Source: Algoriphagus limi
GTDB lineage: Bacteria > Bacteroidota > Bacteroidia > Cytophagales > Cyclobacteriaceae
Reading direction: 5' to 3'
Length of the DNA stretch: 64,000 bases
Assembly: GCF_024919275.1 (NCBI RefSeq)
Contig: NZ_JANWGH010000002.1
Coordinates: 124,001 to 188,000, forward strand
The notes beneath the pieces were generated by a model, which was not told the DNA's origin, made no database searches, and was given only the letters and a program-made list of their open reading frames with translations. This document shows, one piece after another, positions 18,701 through 25,946 of the stretch (position 1 is the first letter of the stretch; every line of letters starts with the position of its first letter). The position numbers were made by a program, and so were the translations under genes.

Positions 18701-19095
18701 TCTTTTGGACTTAAAGAAAGATTGGATTCAGGCGGTGGCATAATCGTCTCTGGATCCATGCTAATCATCCGATGAAAGACTTCACTAGAATTTAGATTTC
18801 CTTTGACAAAGGCTTTTTTACCCGATGCCAATTTCAAAAAAGCCTCTTCTTCAATATCCAATCTCAATCCGGCTTTTCGAGAACCTTCATCAGGCCCATG
18901 ACAAGCATAGCATCTATCCGCTAATATGGGTTTGACATGAAAATTGTAATCGATTTGATCTGGAAGATCAGCGTAAGCTATTTCGACTTCTTCTGGAAGT
19001 GAAGGTTGACAAGCGACTGTAAAAAGGAGTCCAAAGAGTATTAAAGTGGAAATACAAGCAGTAGACCAATTAAGTGGGTTATAGTTAAAGTTCAT
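15748..19095 (-). CDS. PSD1-type lipoprotein: planctomycete cytochrome c + DUF1549 + LamG-like + DUF1553
   Basis: This 1115-residue lipoprotein has its lipobox ending at C29. A PSCyt1 heme domain carries CYACH (C62, C65, H66) and a likely Met ligand in IMPPPES (M119). DUF1549 follows (~170-380: [32 protein letters not shown]) and contains a second CXXCH, [11 protein letters not shown] (C351, C354, H355). A Lys/Glu-rich linker leads into a concanavalin/LamG-like insert (~515-700, FSVSLWINP...[16 protein letters not shown]). DUF1553 follows (~800-1080: [26 protein letters not shown]). The family is widespread in Planctomycetes and Verrucomicrobia and patchy in Bacteroidota; its reaction is not established. 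The companion DUF1501 follows by two bases. A diheme redox role is inferred from the motifs. Confidence 0.9.
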   Translation of the reverse strand: [1115 protein letters not shown]

Positions 19096-19208
19096 AAAAA
19101 AATATTTATACTAAATATAGGGATTTATATGTAAAGTGCTGATTTTAAGCCAAATACTTTCCTTCAAAAAATACAATTTTTTATTGCTCCCAATCTCCGA
19201 AAAACAAA

Positions 19209-19236
19209 AAATCCAGACTTCAAAAAGTCTGGATTT
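19209..19236 (-). terminator. Intrinsic terminator of the dipeptidase gene
   Basis: A 12-base perfect stem AAATCCAGACTT / AAGTCTGGATTT with a 4-base loop, followed on the minus strand by a T-rich tract, lies 26 bases past the dipeptidase stop. Confidence 0.85.
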
Positions 19237-19261
19237 CTTTCATTCCTTTAGAATAAAAATT

Positions 19262-20512
19262 CTAATTGGCGTTGGCAGCAAAATCCTCCACTGCCTTCCA
19301 AACTCGGAAAATGTTTTTGTAACATATTTTCTCAATATCCTCCCGAGAATATCCACGCTTTAAAAGCTCAGCGATCAAATTCGGGAACATGGACACATCC
19401 TTTAAGCCTGTGGGTAATGAATCCCCTACTCCATCAAAATCAGATCCAAAGCCCACGTGATCAATTCCAACTATACTAACCACATGGTCAATATGATCGG
19501 CAACTTTTTGTACAGTTGGAAATGGATTATTTGCTGCTGCATATTCAGCTATATAAGCTTGAGCAGCTGAGTCTCTTCGGCTCAGATTATTTTCTGCAAG
19601 CCAATTCACAATATGCTCTCGAACTTTTGCTTGACCTGCAGCATAGGTAGAATCGATAAAACTTCCTCCGAAGTTAATCATCATTACTCCCCCATTTTCA
19701 GCCATAGCTTTGATCAGTTCATCGCTCATATTTCGCTCAAAACCAGGGGTGAATTTTCTAGCTGAAGAGTGAGAAGCAATAACCGGTACCTGGGTGATAG
19801 CCAATGCATCTTTAAAAGTTTCATCAGAAACATGGCTTAAATCAACCATAATCCCTACCCGATTCATTTCCTTCACCACTTGCTCCCCGTACTCACTCAA
19901 TCCTCCATATGGCCTCAATGAATCATAACTACTGTCTCCGATCAGATTAGCTTTTCCATGTGTAAGTGTTATGTATCGGATACCTCGTTGATGAAAGTAT
20001 TCCACATTCTTGATATCATCCTCGAGACCAGCTCCATTTTCCATTCCCATTGGAAGAGAAATCAATCCTTTGGCAAAGTTCGCCTCGATATCTGCCGGGC
20101 TGTAGGCCATAGCAAACTTATCAGGGAATGTATTTGCCAATCGTTCAGTCATCATAATCAAGGAATCAGCAAGCGCTTTTGAGGCACCGGGAATTTGCTG
20201 ATTGCCAGCAGGAATATAAATGGACATAAAAGGCGCATCCAATCCACCTTCTTTCGATCTTGGATAATCGAAGTTTCCATCAGGCGTACGGACTGATACA
20301 TCCAAAATTTCTCGTTGAAGGGTAAACCCTCCAACCTTCATTCGATAAGGAAGGTCAACGTGACCATCCACCATAATAGTTTGATGAGCGATTTCTTTTG
20401 CTGCTGCCAAGCGCTCTTCATCACTCATTTGAGTGTAATCAATAGCCTCTTCAGGGGAATTACAGGCGATTAGTAATCCTAGAAAAAGACCTGGAATCAA
20501 AAATTTTTTCAT
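19262..20512 (-). CDS. Membrane (renal-type) dipeptidase, peptidase family M19, lipoprotein
   Basis: The protein has 416 residues with lipobox Cys at 17 (LLIAC). It matches M19 dipeptidases: VDGHVDLP at about residue 48 supplies the first zinc ligands (H-x-D). GMENGAGLEDD near 157 includes the bridging Glu, YITLTHGKAN follows, then DLSHVSDETFKDA and VIASHSSARKF, and DHVGFGSDFDG near the end. The enzyme cleaves dipeptides with a binuclear zinc centre, here on the periplasmic side or cell surface. The gene is monocistronic with its own terminator. The next gene is divergent, so the ~225-base gap upstream holds both promoters. Confidence 0.93.
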   Translation of the reverse strand: MKKFLIPGLFLGLLIACNSPEEAIDYTQMSDEERLAAAKEIAHQTIMVDGHVDLPYRMKVGGFTLQREILDVSVRTPDGNFDYPRSKEGGLDAPFMSIYIPAGNQQIPGASKALADSLIMMTERLANTFPDKFAMAYSPADIEANFAKGLISLPMGMENGAGLEDDIKNVEYFHQRGIRYITLTHGKANLIGDSSYDSLRPYGGLSEYGEQVVKEMNRVGIMVDLSHVSDETFKDALAITQVPVIASHSSARKFTPGFERNMSDELIKAMAENGGVMMINFGGSFIDSTYAAGQAKVREHIVNWLAENNLSRRDSAAQAYIAEYAAANNPFPTVQKVADHIDHVVSIVGIDHVGFGSDFDGVGDSLPTGLKDVSMFPNLIAELLKRGYSREDIEKICYKNIFRVWKAVEDFAANAN

Positions 20513-20738
20513 AGATGCGGATAATTATCGTCTTGAATATAACAGCTTTAGCGCACACAAGAATTAGAAATCCACAAACGGTAATAACTTAAAATATAGA
20601 TTCCGAACATTTCCCGTAGCTGTCTTTTTTCACTTTTAAAAAATTTGGATAGAACTTAAACAAAACACTAGAAACAGGATTTTATTTGGTGAAAGATATT
20701 TACGAACTTTGAAAGAAAGTTTGAAAAATCTAAACCTC

Positions 20739-21629
20739 ATGAATATGAAAACTGGAATAAAATTTAGCCTTTTGGGATTAGCTGCTGGAGTAGTTTTTGC
20801 TCAATGTACTCCTCAAAAATCTACTGAAACAGAGGAATCGGTCATCGTAGAAGAAATTAAAACTCCCAGCCTAACCTTGGTTTGGGAAACACCTGCTACT
20901 TTGGAAACTGTGGAGTCAGTATTATTTGACGAATCCACTGGGAAAATCTACACTTCCAATATCATCGGTCAAGATCCTTTGGAAAAGGATGGAAAGGGTT
21001 CTATTTCTATCATCGGAACTGATGGAAGTATCATCGAGCAAGACTGGGTAACTGGCTTAAATGCTCCTAAAGGGATGGCCATTTCAAATGGTCATTTGTA
21101 TGTGACTGATATTGATGAATTGGTCGAGATCAACCTTGAATCAGGCGAAATCACGAACAAATGGGCGGTGGAAGGAGCTCAATTCCTAAATGATGTAGCA
21201 GCTCATGATGGAGTGGTTTATTTCACAGACATGAATACCGGAAAGGTCCATAGCTACCAAAATGGAAGCATTTCCACTGTTTCTGAAGGTCATACTTCTA
21301 TCAATGGAATCGCTGTTGCGAATGATGGCACCATCTATGGTTTGGATGAAAGCGGCTTGAAGAAATGGAATGCTGACGGAAGCACTACGATTGTAAATGA
21401 TGAAGTAACTGGAGGAGACGGATTGGTGATTTTGGGAAATGACAATTTTGTGGCTTCCAGATGGGCTGGTGAAATCTGGTTTGTATCACCTGATGGCGCT
21501 ACTAAGATGCTCGACACCAAAGAAGCTGAATCCAACACAGCTGATATCGGATTCAATCCTTCTGAAAACATCGTTTACGTTCCAACCTTCTTTAAAAACA
21601 AGGTAGCTGCGTATAAATTAGACTATTAA
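20739..21629 (+). CDS. SMP-30/NHL-like beta-propeller lipoprotein
   Basis: The protein is 296 residues from the ATG at 20739 (another ATG at 20745; a TTG at 20709 extends it implausibly before the signal). A lipoprotein signal ends at FAQC (C23). The body consists of repeated propeller blades (SVLFDESTGKIYTSNI, NAPKGMAISNGHLYVTD, INGIAVANDGTIYGLD, ADIGFNPSENIVYVPTF) of the SMP-30/gluconolactonase-like six-bladed type. The last blade ends FFKNKVAAYKLDY. Some relatives are calcium-dependent lactonases, but I cannot point to a conserved metal set here, so an enzyme role is open. A strong terminator follows. Confidence 0.78.
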   Translation: MNMKTGIKFSLLGLAAGVVFAQCTPQKSTETEESVIVEEIKTPSLTLVWETPATLETVESVLFDESTGKIYTSNIIGQDPLEKDGKGSISIIGTDGSIIEQDWVTGLNAPKGMAISNGHLYVTDIDELVEINLESGEITNKWAVEGAQFLNDVAAHDGVVYFTDMNTGKVHSYQNGSISTVSEGHTSINGIAVANDGTIYGLDESGLKKWNADGSTTIVNDEVTGGDGLVILGNDNFVASRWAGEIWFVSPDGATKMLDTKEAESNTADIGFNPSENIVYVPTFFKNKVAAYKLDY

Positions 21630-21651
21630 TCAGTCAAAGAATTTAGCTTCA

Positions 21652-21679
21652 AAGCCTGCAATTATTGCAGGCTTTTTTT
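21652..21679 (+). terminator. Intrinsic terminator of the SMP-30-like gene
   Basis: A perfect 10-base stem AAGCCTGCAA / TTGCAGGCTT with a 3-base loop is followed directly by a run of seven T, 22 bases after the stop. Confidence 0.92.
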
Positions 21680-21803
21680 ATATCACCAAAAACATCCTTT
21701 GGTGGAAGCAAAAGTGTGATTTAGCTTTTTTAATACTATTTCTGCCTATTAGTGCTTAACTTGTAGGAATAATAATTTCTCAAACCAGCATTAACGCTAT
21801 TTT

Positions 21804-22805
21804 ATGAGTACATCAAAGCCAATCAATCACGAACTGGAGAAAAATATGGAAGTAATCTCCCAGTTGGATGACATCGTCGGTGAAGCGGTAGATACCATTC
21901 TTGTTGATCCCGATGACTGTTGGCAACCTTCAGATTTTCTTCCAGATTTTCAAAACCCAGAAGTTTTCGAAGAAGTAAAATTACTTCAAAAAAGAGCAGA
22001 AGGAATCCCTGACACGGTTTTGACTTCCCTAATCGGAAATATGATCACGGAAGAAGCACTTCCTTCCTATCAGACTTACTTCAACCTTTTGGAAGGCATC
22101 AATGATGAAAGATCATTGCTCAATCCTTCAGGCTGGGTGCGTTGGTCAAAATCATGGACTGCTGAAGAAAACAGACATGGGGATTTGCTGAACAAATACC
22201 TATACCTCACAGGCCGGGTGGATATGAACGCTGTAGAACGCACTATCCACCGATTGATCACGAATGGTTTTGATCCGAAATCAGAATCAGATCCATATCA
22301 GGCCATGATTTATACAAGTTTTCAGGAAAGAGCCACCAAGATTTCCCATGTGAATACGGGGAAATTGGCTGATAAAGCTGGAGATCATGTACTTTCAAAA
22401 ATCTGTAAAACCATTGCAGGCGACGAAGCAAGACATGAAAAAGCCTATAAAACTTTCATGTCAAAGATTTTCGAAATCGACCCTAGTGGTGCTATTCTAG
22501 CTTTTGAAAAAATGATGCGAAAGCAAATCGTAATGCCAGCCGTTTTGATGGGCCAAGGTGGAAGTAACCCTTCTCTTTTCGAACAATTCTCTGCTATTAC
22601 CCAAAAGGTTGGGATTTATACAGGTTGGGATTATGCAAGAATTATCCAACACTTGGTTGACCATTGGAAAATCGAAGCATTGACAGGACTTAATGATGTG
22701 GCCGCAAAAGCCCAGGATTATTTATCCAACCTAGCTGACCGCTACATGCGCTTGGCTGACAGGATGAAAGCTCCTGATGAAGTCCAACTTGCTTGGTTAA
22801 AATAA
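21804..22805 (+). CDS. Acyl-ACP desaturase (stearoyl-ACP 9-desaturase family)
   Basis: This 333-residue soluble protein of the FA_desaturase_2 family carries the two E-E-x-x-H/D-E-x-x-H di-iron motifs: EENRHG (E121, E122, H125) and DEARHE (D207, E208, H211). Motif SWTAEENRHGDLLNKYLYLTGRVD is family-typical. It introduces a cis double bond into an acyl chain on ACP, using O2 and ferredoxin, and so adjusts membrane fluidity. No redox partner is adjacent. The gene is monocistronic, with a terminator seven bases after the stop. The upstream ~120 bases are AT-rich with no clear operator. Length and motifs leave little doubt, although the exact chain length and double-bond position cannot be read. 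Confidence 0.93.
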   Translation: MSTSKPINHELEKNMEVISQLDDIVGEAVDTILVDPDDCWQPSDFLPDFQNPEVFEEVKLLQKRAEGIPDTVLTSLIGNMITEEALPSYQTYFNLLEGINDERSLLNPSGWVRWSKSWTAEENRHGDLLNKYLYLTGRVDMNAVERTIHRLITNGFDPKSESDPYQAMIYTSFQERATKISHVNTGKLADKAGDHVLSKICKTIAGDEARHEKAYKTFMSKIFEIDPSGAILAFEKMMRKQIVMPAVLMGQGGSNPSLFEQFSAITQKVGIYTGWDYARIIQHLVDHWKIEALTGLNDVAAKAQDYLSNLADRYMRLADRMKAPDEVQLAWLK

Positions 22806-22811
22806 ACCACG

Positions 22812-22839
22812 GTCCTTCCTTTTAGGGAAGGACTTTTTT
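22812..22839 (+). terminator. Intrinsic terminator of the desaturase gene
   Basis: An 8-base stem GTCCTTCC / GGAAGGAC with a short loop is followed by six T, directly after the desaturase stop. Confidence 0.9.
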
Positions 22840-22858
22840 ATTCCAAATTATCCTTCTT

Positions 22859-24154
22859 ATGAAAAAATTATTAATCCTAGGATTTACTTTTTCCTTACTC
22901 ATTTCATTTCAATCAATTGCTCAGCAATTAAAAGTCAACGCTGATAGACTTCATGAAAGCTTGATGACGCTATCCACCTTTGGCAAAAATGCACAAGGAG
23001 GTTCTGATCGGGTAGCTTTCTCAGAATTTGATATTCAAGGACGGGAATACGTCATGGGCTTGATGAAGGAAGCAGGGCTAGATATTTCTATTGATTTTGC
23101 AGGAAATATTATTGGAAAAAGAGCTGGTCAGAACCCAAATCTCAAGCCAATCGCCTTTGGTTCTCATATTGATGAGGTGCCTAACGGGGGTGACTACGAC
23201 GGCCCCGTTGGATCATTGAGTGCGATTGAAGTGATCAAAACATTACAAGAAAACTCCATCACAACCCAGCATCCCTTGGAAGTGATCATCTTCACCAATG
23301 AGGAAGGCGGTGTAATCGGAAGCAGAGCTTTGGTTGGTTCACTAAGCGAGGAAGCTCTTCAAGTAGTAAGTAATGCAGGGATCACCCAATATGAAGGAAT
23401 CAAAAAACTAGGAGGAGATCCAGATCGAATTCAAGAAGTAGCCCGGAAAGCCGGTGATCTTGCAGTATTTTTGGAGCTACATATTGAACAAGGAGCCAAT
23501 CTATACAATGAAAAGCTTGATATTGGCGTAGTCGAAGGAATTGTTGCCATCGAATGGTGGGAATTCACTTTTAAAGGATTTGCCAACCATGCGGGAACTA
23601 CCCCCATGAATCTACGGCAAGACCCCATGCTTCCTGCAGCCAAATTCATTCTTGCCGTGAATGAAACCATCCGAGCCATTGAAGGTCGCCAAGTAGGAAC
23701 AGTTGGAAAAATTGAAGCATTCCCCGGAGCAGGAAATGTGATTCCTGCAGAGGTAAAATTGAATCTGGAAATGCGGGATTTGTCATCTGAAAAGATTTGG
23801 GACATTTATCGGAGTCTTGAAAAGCAAGCCTTCCAATTCGCTGAAGAATACAATGTGGAGCTAGATATCCGTCACATTGATGTAGCATCCACACCAGCTT
23901 TGGCAGATCCAGAAGTTCGGAAAGTCATTCAATCTAGCGCTGAGTCTTTAGGCTTATCAACTCTCAGTCTTCCAAGTGGAGCAGGACATGATGCTCAAGA
24001 AATAGCTCGAATCGCCCCGATGGGAATGATTTTTATTCCAAGCAAAGATGGCATAAGCCATTCTCCTCAGGAGTTTTCTACCAAAGAAGATATTGCCAAT
24101 GGCGCCAATGTCCTTTTGAATACCATTTTGACACTAGACCAAAAATTTCCCTGA
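22859..24154 (+). CDS. Exported Zn-dependent amidase, M20 hydantoinase/carbamoylase family
   Basis: The 431-residue protein has a signal peptide (residues ~1-21, SIAQ). It matches M20 amidases of the N-carbamoyl-L-amino-acid hydrolase / allantoate amidohydrolase branch. GSHIDEVPNGGDYDGPVG near residue 100 holds the first His and the bridging Asp. TNEEGG near 143 gives the catalytic Glu pair, ELHIEQG near 204 another metal His, and GAGHDAQEIA near 378. The reaction is hydrolysis of a linear amide or carbamoyl group, releasing an amino acid. Export to the periplasm is unusual for classical carbamoylases and suggests a scavenging role; this is inferred. No hydantoinase gene is adjacent, so the substrate is open. 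Confidence 0.88.
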   Translation: MKKLLILGFTFSLLISFQSIAQQLKVNADRLHESLMTLSTFGKNAQGGSDRVAFSEFDIQGREYVMGLMKEAGLDISIDFAGNIIGKRAGQNPNLKPIAFGSHIDEVPNGGDYDGPVGSLSAIEVIKTLQENSITTQHPLEVIIFTNEEGGVIGSRALVGSLSEEALQVVSNAGITQYEGIKKLGGDPDRIQEVARKAGDLAVFLELHIEQGANLYNEKLDIGVVEGIVAIEWWEFTFKGFANHAGTTPMNLRQDPMLPAAKFILAVNETIRAIEGRQVGTVGKIEAFPGAGNVIPAEVKLNLEMRDLSSEKIWDIYRSLEKQAFQFAEEYNVELDIRHIDVASTPALADPEVRKVIQSSAESLGLSTLSLPSGAGHDAQEIARIAPMGMIFIPSKDGISHSPQEFSTKEDIANGANVLLNTILTLDQKFP

Positions 24155-24225
24155 ATTTTCTGTCACAAAAGCTGAACTTTCTATGATATTTCAGGATTAC
24201 ATGTCTATACACGAATTAAGATCTA

Positions 24226-25092
24226 ATGCTTATGACTCTTCGATCCATAAAAAAAATACATGGCGCAGAATATCGCCCAATAGCTGATTTGATCACTTAC
24301 AGCCCGATGCCTACCCGGAGCTTAGATATGATCGATCCTTTTCTATTTCTGAATCATCATGGGTTCCAAACCTATCCTGCTAATAATAGAGGCTTACCTT
24401 TTGGCCCCCATCCTCATCGAGGAATGGAAACCGTCACTTTCATTTTAGAGGGAGACATTATGCATAAAGATTCTTCTGGTCATGAATCTGTGATCGAGGC
24501 AGGAGGAGTTCAATACATGACAGCTGGAAAAGGTCTCATCCATGCAGAAGTTTCTAGCTCAGAATTCAAAAAGAAGGGAGGAGATCTTGAAATTTTGCAG
24601 CTTTGGTTGAATTTGCCAGCAGCTAAGAAAATGGTTGCTCCCCACTATTTGGGTTTGCAAAAAGAAGAAATTCCAACATTGGAACTGGATGAAGGTAAAG
24701 TAAAAATTCAGCACCTATTTGGAGAATGGAATGGAGTTTCTGGAGCATTTGAAGGAAATTTCCCTGTTAGCTTAAGTACTATCTATCTCGATGAGGGAGG
24801 AAAATTCGAAAAGGAAATCCCTGCGGCTGAGAATATCTTCTTTTACATTGTCCGAGGAAAAATAAATGTGAATGGACAAAGCGTTCCTTTCCGAAACTTG
24901 GTTGAATTCTCAAATGAAGGTTCAACGTTGAAAGTGAAAGCAGAGGAAGATTCTGTGGTGATTCTAGGTCATGCACTACCATTCAATGAGCCTGTAGTTG
25001 CTCAAGGACCATTTGTCATGAATACCGAGCAGCAGATTTATGAAGCTTACCAAGACTATCAAACCGGGAAATTCGGTTCGTGGAATGGTTAA
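24226..25092 (+). CDS. Pirin family bicupin protein
   Basis: This 288-residue cytoplasmic protein has the pirin N-terminal cupin: DPFLFLNHHGF near residue 35, then FGPHPHRGMETVTFILEGDI (metal histidines) and MTAGKGLIHAEVSS (third His and Glu). A C-terminal cupin follows, with NIFFYIVRGKINVNG. Some pirins oxidise quercetin, others regulate metabolic enzymes. The sequence does not settle this. An ATG two codons downstream is an equal start candidate. The stop overlaps the stop of the convergent DUF2520 gene by two bases. Confidence 0.92.
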   Translation: MLMTLRSIKKIHGAEYRPIADLITYSPMPTRSLDMIDPFLFLNHHGFQTYPANNRGLPFGPHPHRGMETVTFILEGDIMHKDSSGHESVIEAGGVQYMTAGKGLIHAEVSSSEFKKKGGDLEILQLWLNLPAAKKMVAPHYLGLQKEEIPTLELDEGKVKIQHLFGEWNGVSGAFEGNFPVSLSTIYLDEGGKFEKEIPAAENIFFYIVRGKINVNGQSVPFRNLVEFSNEGSTLKVKAEEDSVVILGHALPFNEPVVAQGPFVMNTEQQIYEAYQDYQTGKFGSWNG

Positions 25093-25862
25093 GAATCGAT
25101 AATATCCTGAGAAATCTGCCTATAAATTTCGGCAAGCTGTTCATTATAATTTAGAAAACGGTGATGCTCTTCCAAGGTCTCGTAATCTTCTCGGATTGCG
25201 GGACCTGTTTGAGCTTTTTTCGCTCCAATCTGCAAACTTTTTGAAATTGTTTCCACGATCAGGGGTTTCAACATTTCGAAGTCCAAACCTTGCCTTTGCA
25301 TCAATTCCTCAGCAATTCGAATCATATGATTCGTAAAATTGCTTGCAAAAACGGCTGCGATATGCACTGCCTTTCTGTCTTTGGATCGAACAGTATAAAT
25401 ATGATGAGAAAGGCTTTTGGCTAATTTTTTAAGGATTTTCAAGATTTCCTGATCATCAGATTCCAATAAAAAAGACACTTCCGAAATATCCATTTTTTGC
25501 CCTGCAGTAAAAGATTGGAGGGGATAAAAAATGCCTGTATAAGTAGCCGAGCTATAGTTCAAAATATCCAAAGGAAGAGATCCGGATGTATGCACCAAAA
25601 TACTCTCATCAGGTAATATTACCGCATCAGCAACCTCTGGAATCGCATCATCTTTAACAGCTAATATGAAAATCTGAGCTTCGCTTTCAGAAAAATCTAA
25701 ATCATCCTTGGGGTTGGCTGTATAAAGTCGCTCCGTCACCCTTTTTGCATGATCTATATTGCGAGAATAGACCTCTGTGATTTGATGTCCGGCATTCTCC
25801 AAAGCAGGAGCCAAATGCCATGCGACATTACCAGCTCCCAAAAATGCTATCTTATAAGTCAT
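25089..25862 (-). CDS. Rossmann-like and DUF2520 domain protein
   Basis: The 257-residue protein has a Rossmann N-domain (IAFLGAGNVAWHLAPAL at residues 5-21, a GxGxxx nucleotide loop; ILAVKDDAIPEVA near 72; LVHTSGSLPLDIL near 90) and a helical DUF2520 C-domain (DRKAVHIAAVFASNFTNHM near 162). The layout resembles ProC-like and beta-hydroxyacid dehydrogenases, so an NAD(P)-dependent oxidoreductase role is likely, but the substrate is not known for this family. It follows lpd on the same strand, but a terminator-like hairpin at 25896-25925 separates them. Confidence 0.88.
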   Translation of the reverse strand: MTYKIAFLGAGNVAWHLAPALENAGHQITEVYSRNIDHAKRVTERLYTANPKDDLDFSESEAQIFILAVKDDAIPEVADAVILPDESILVHTSGSLPLDILNYSSATYTGIFYPLQSFTAGQKMDISEVSFLLESDDQEILKILKKLAKSLSHHIYTVRSKDRKAVHIAAVFASNFTNHMIRIAEELMQRQGLDFEMLKPLIVETISKSLQIGAKKAQTGPAIREDYETLEEHHRFLNYNEQLAEIYRQISQDIIDS

Positions 25863-25895
25863 GAATGAATTAAATCATTTTTGGTAGAAAATAAA

Positions 25896-25925
25896 AAAGC
25901 CAAATCCGGTAATGGAAATGGCTTT
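25896..25925 (-). terminator. Terminator after lpd
   Basis: The stem AAAGCCA / TGGCTTT has an inner TCC/GGA helix and is followed on the minus strand by a T tract, 22 bases beyond the lpd stop. Confidence 0.75.
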
Positions 25926-25946
25926 CAATTTATAGAAAACATCAAT

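Noticed and set aside
20665-20676. 12-base word ACACTAGAAACA shared with 27361-27372
   Set aside because: One shared 12-mer in AT-rich intergenic DNA of this size is expected by chance, so it was not called a repeat family on its own.
24201-24290. Short open frame starting ATG at 24201, upstream of and out of frame with pirin, near an A run, as a possible frameshifted pirin start
   Set aside because: The pirin frame from 24226 already starts properly before the conserved N-terminus, and the short frame has no pirin-like residues.
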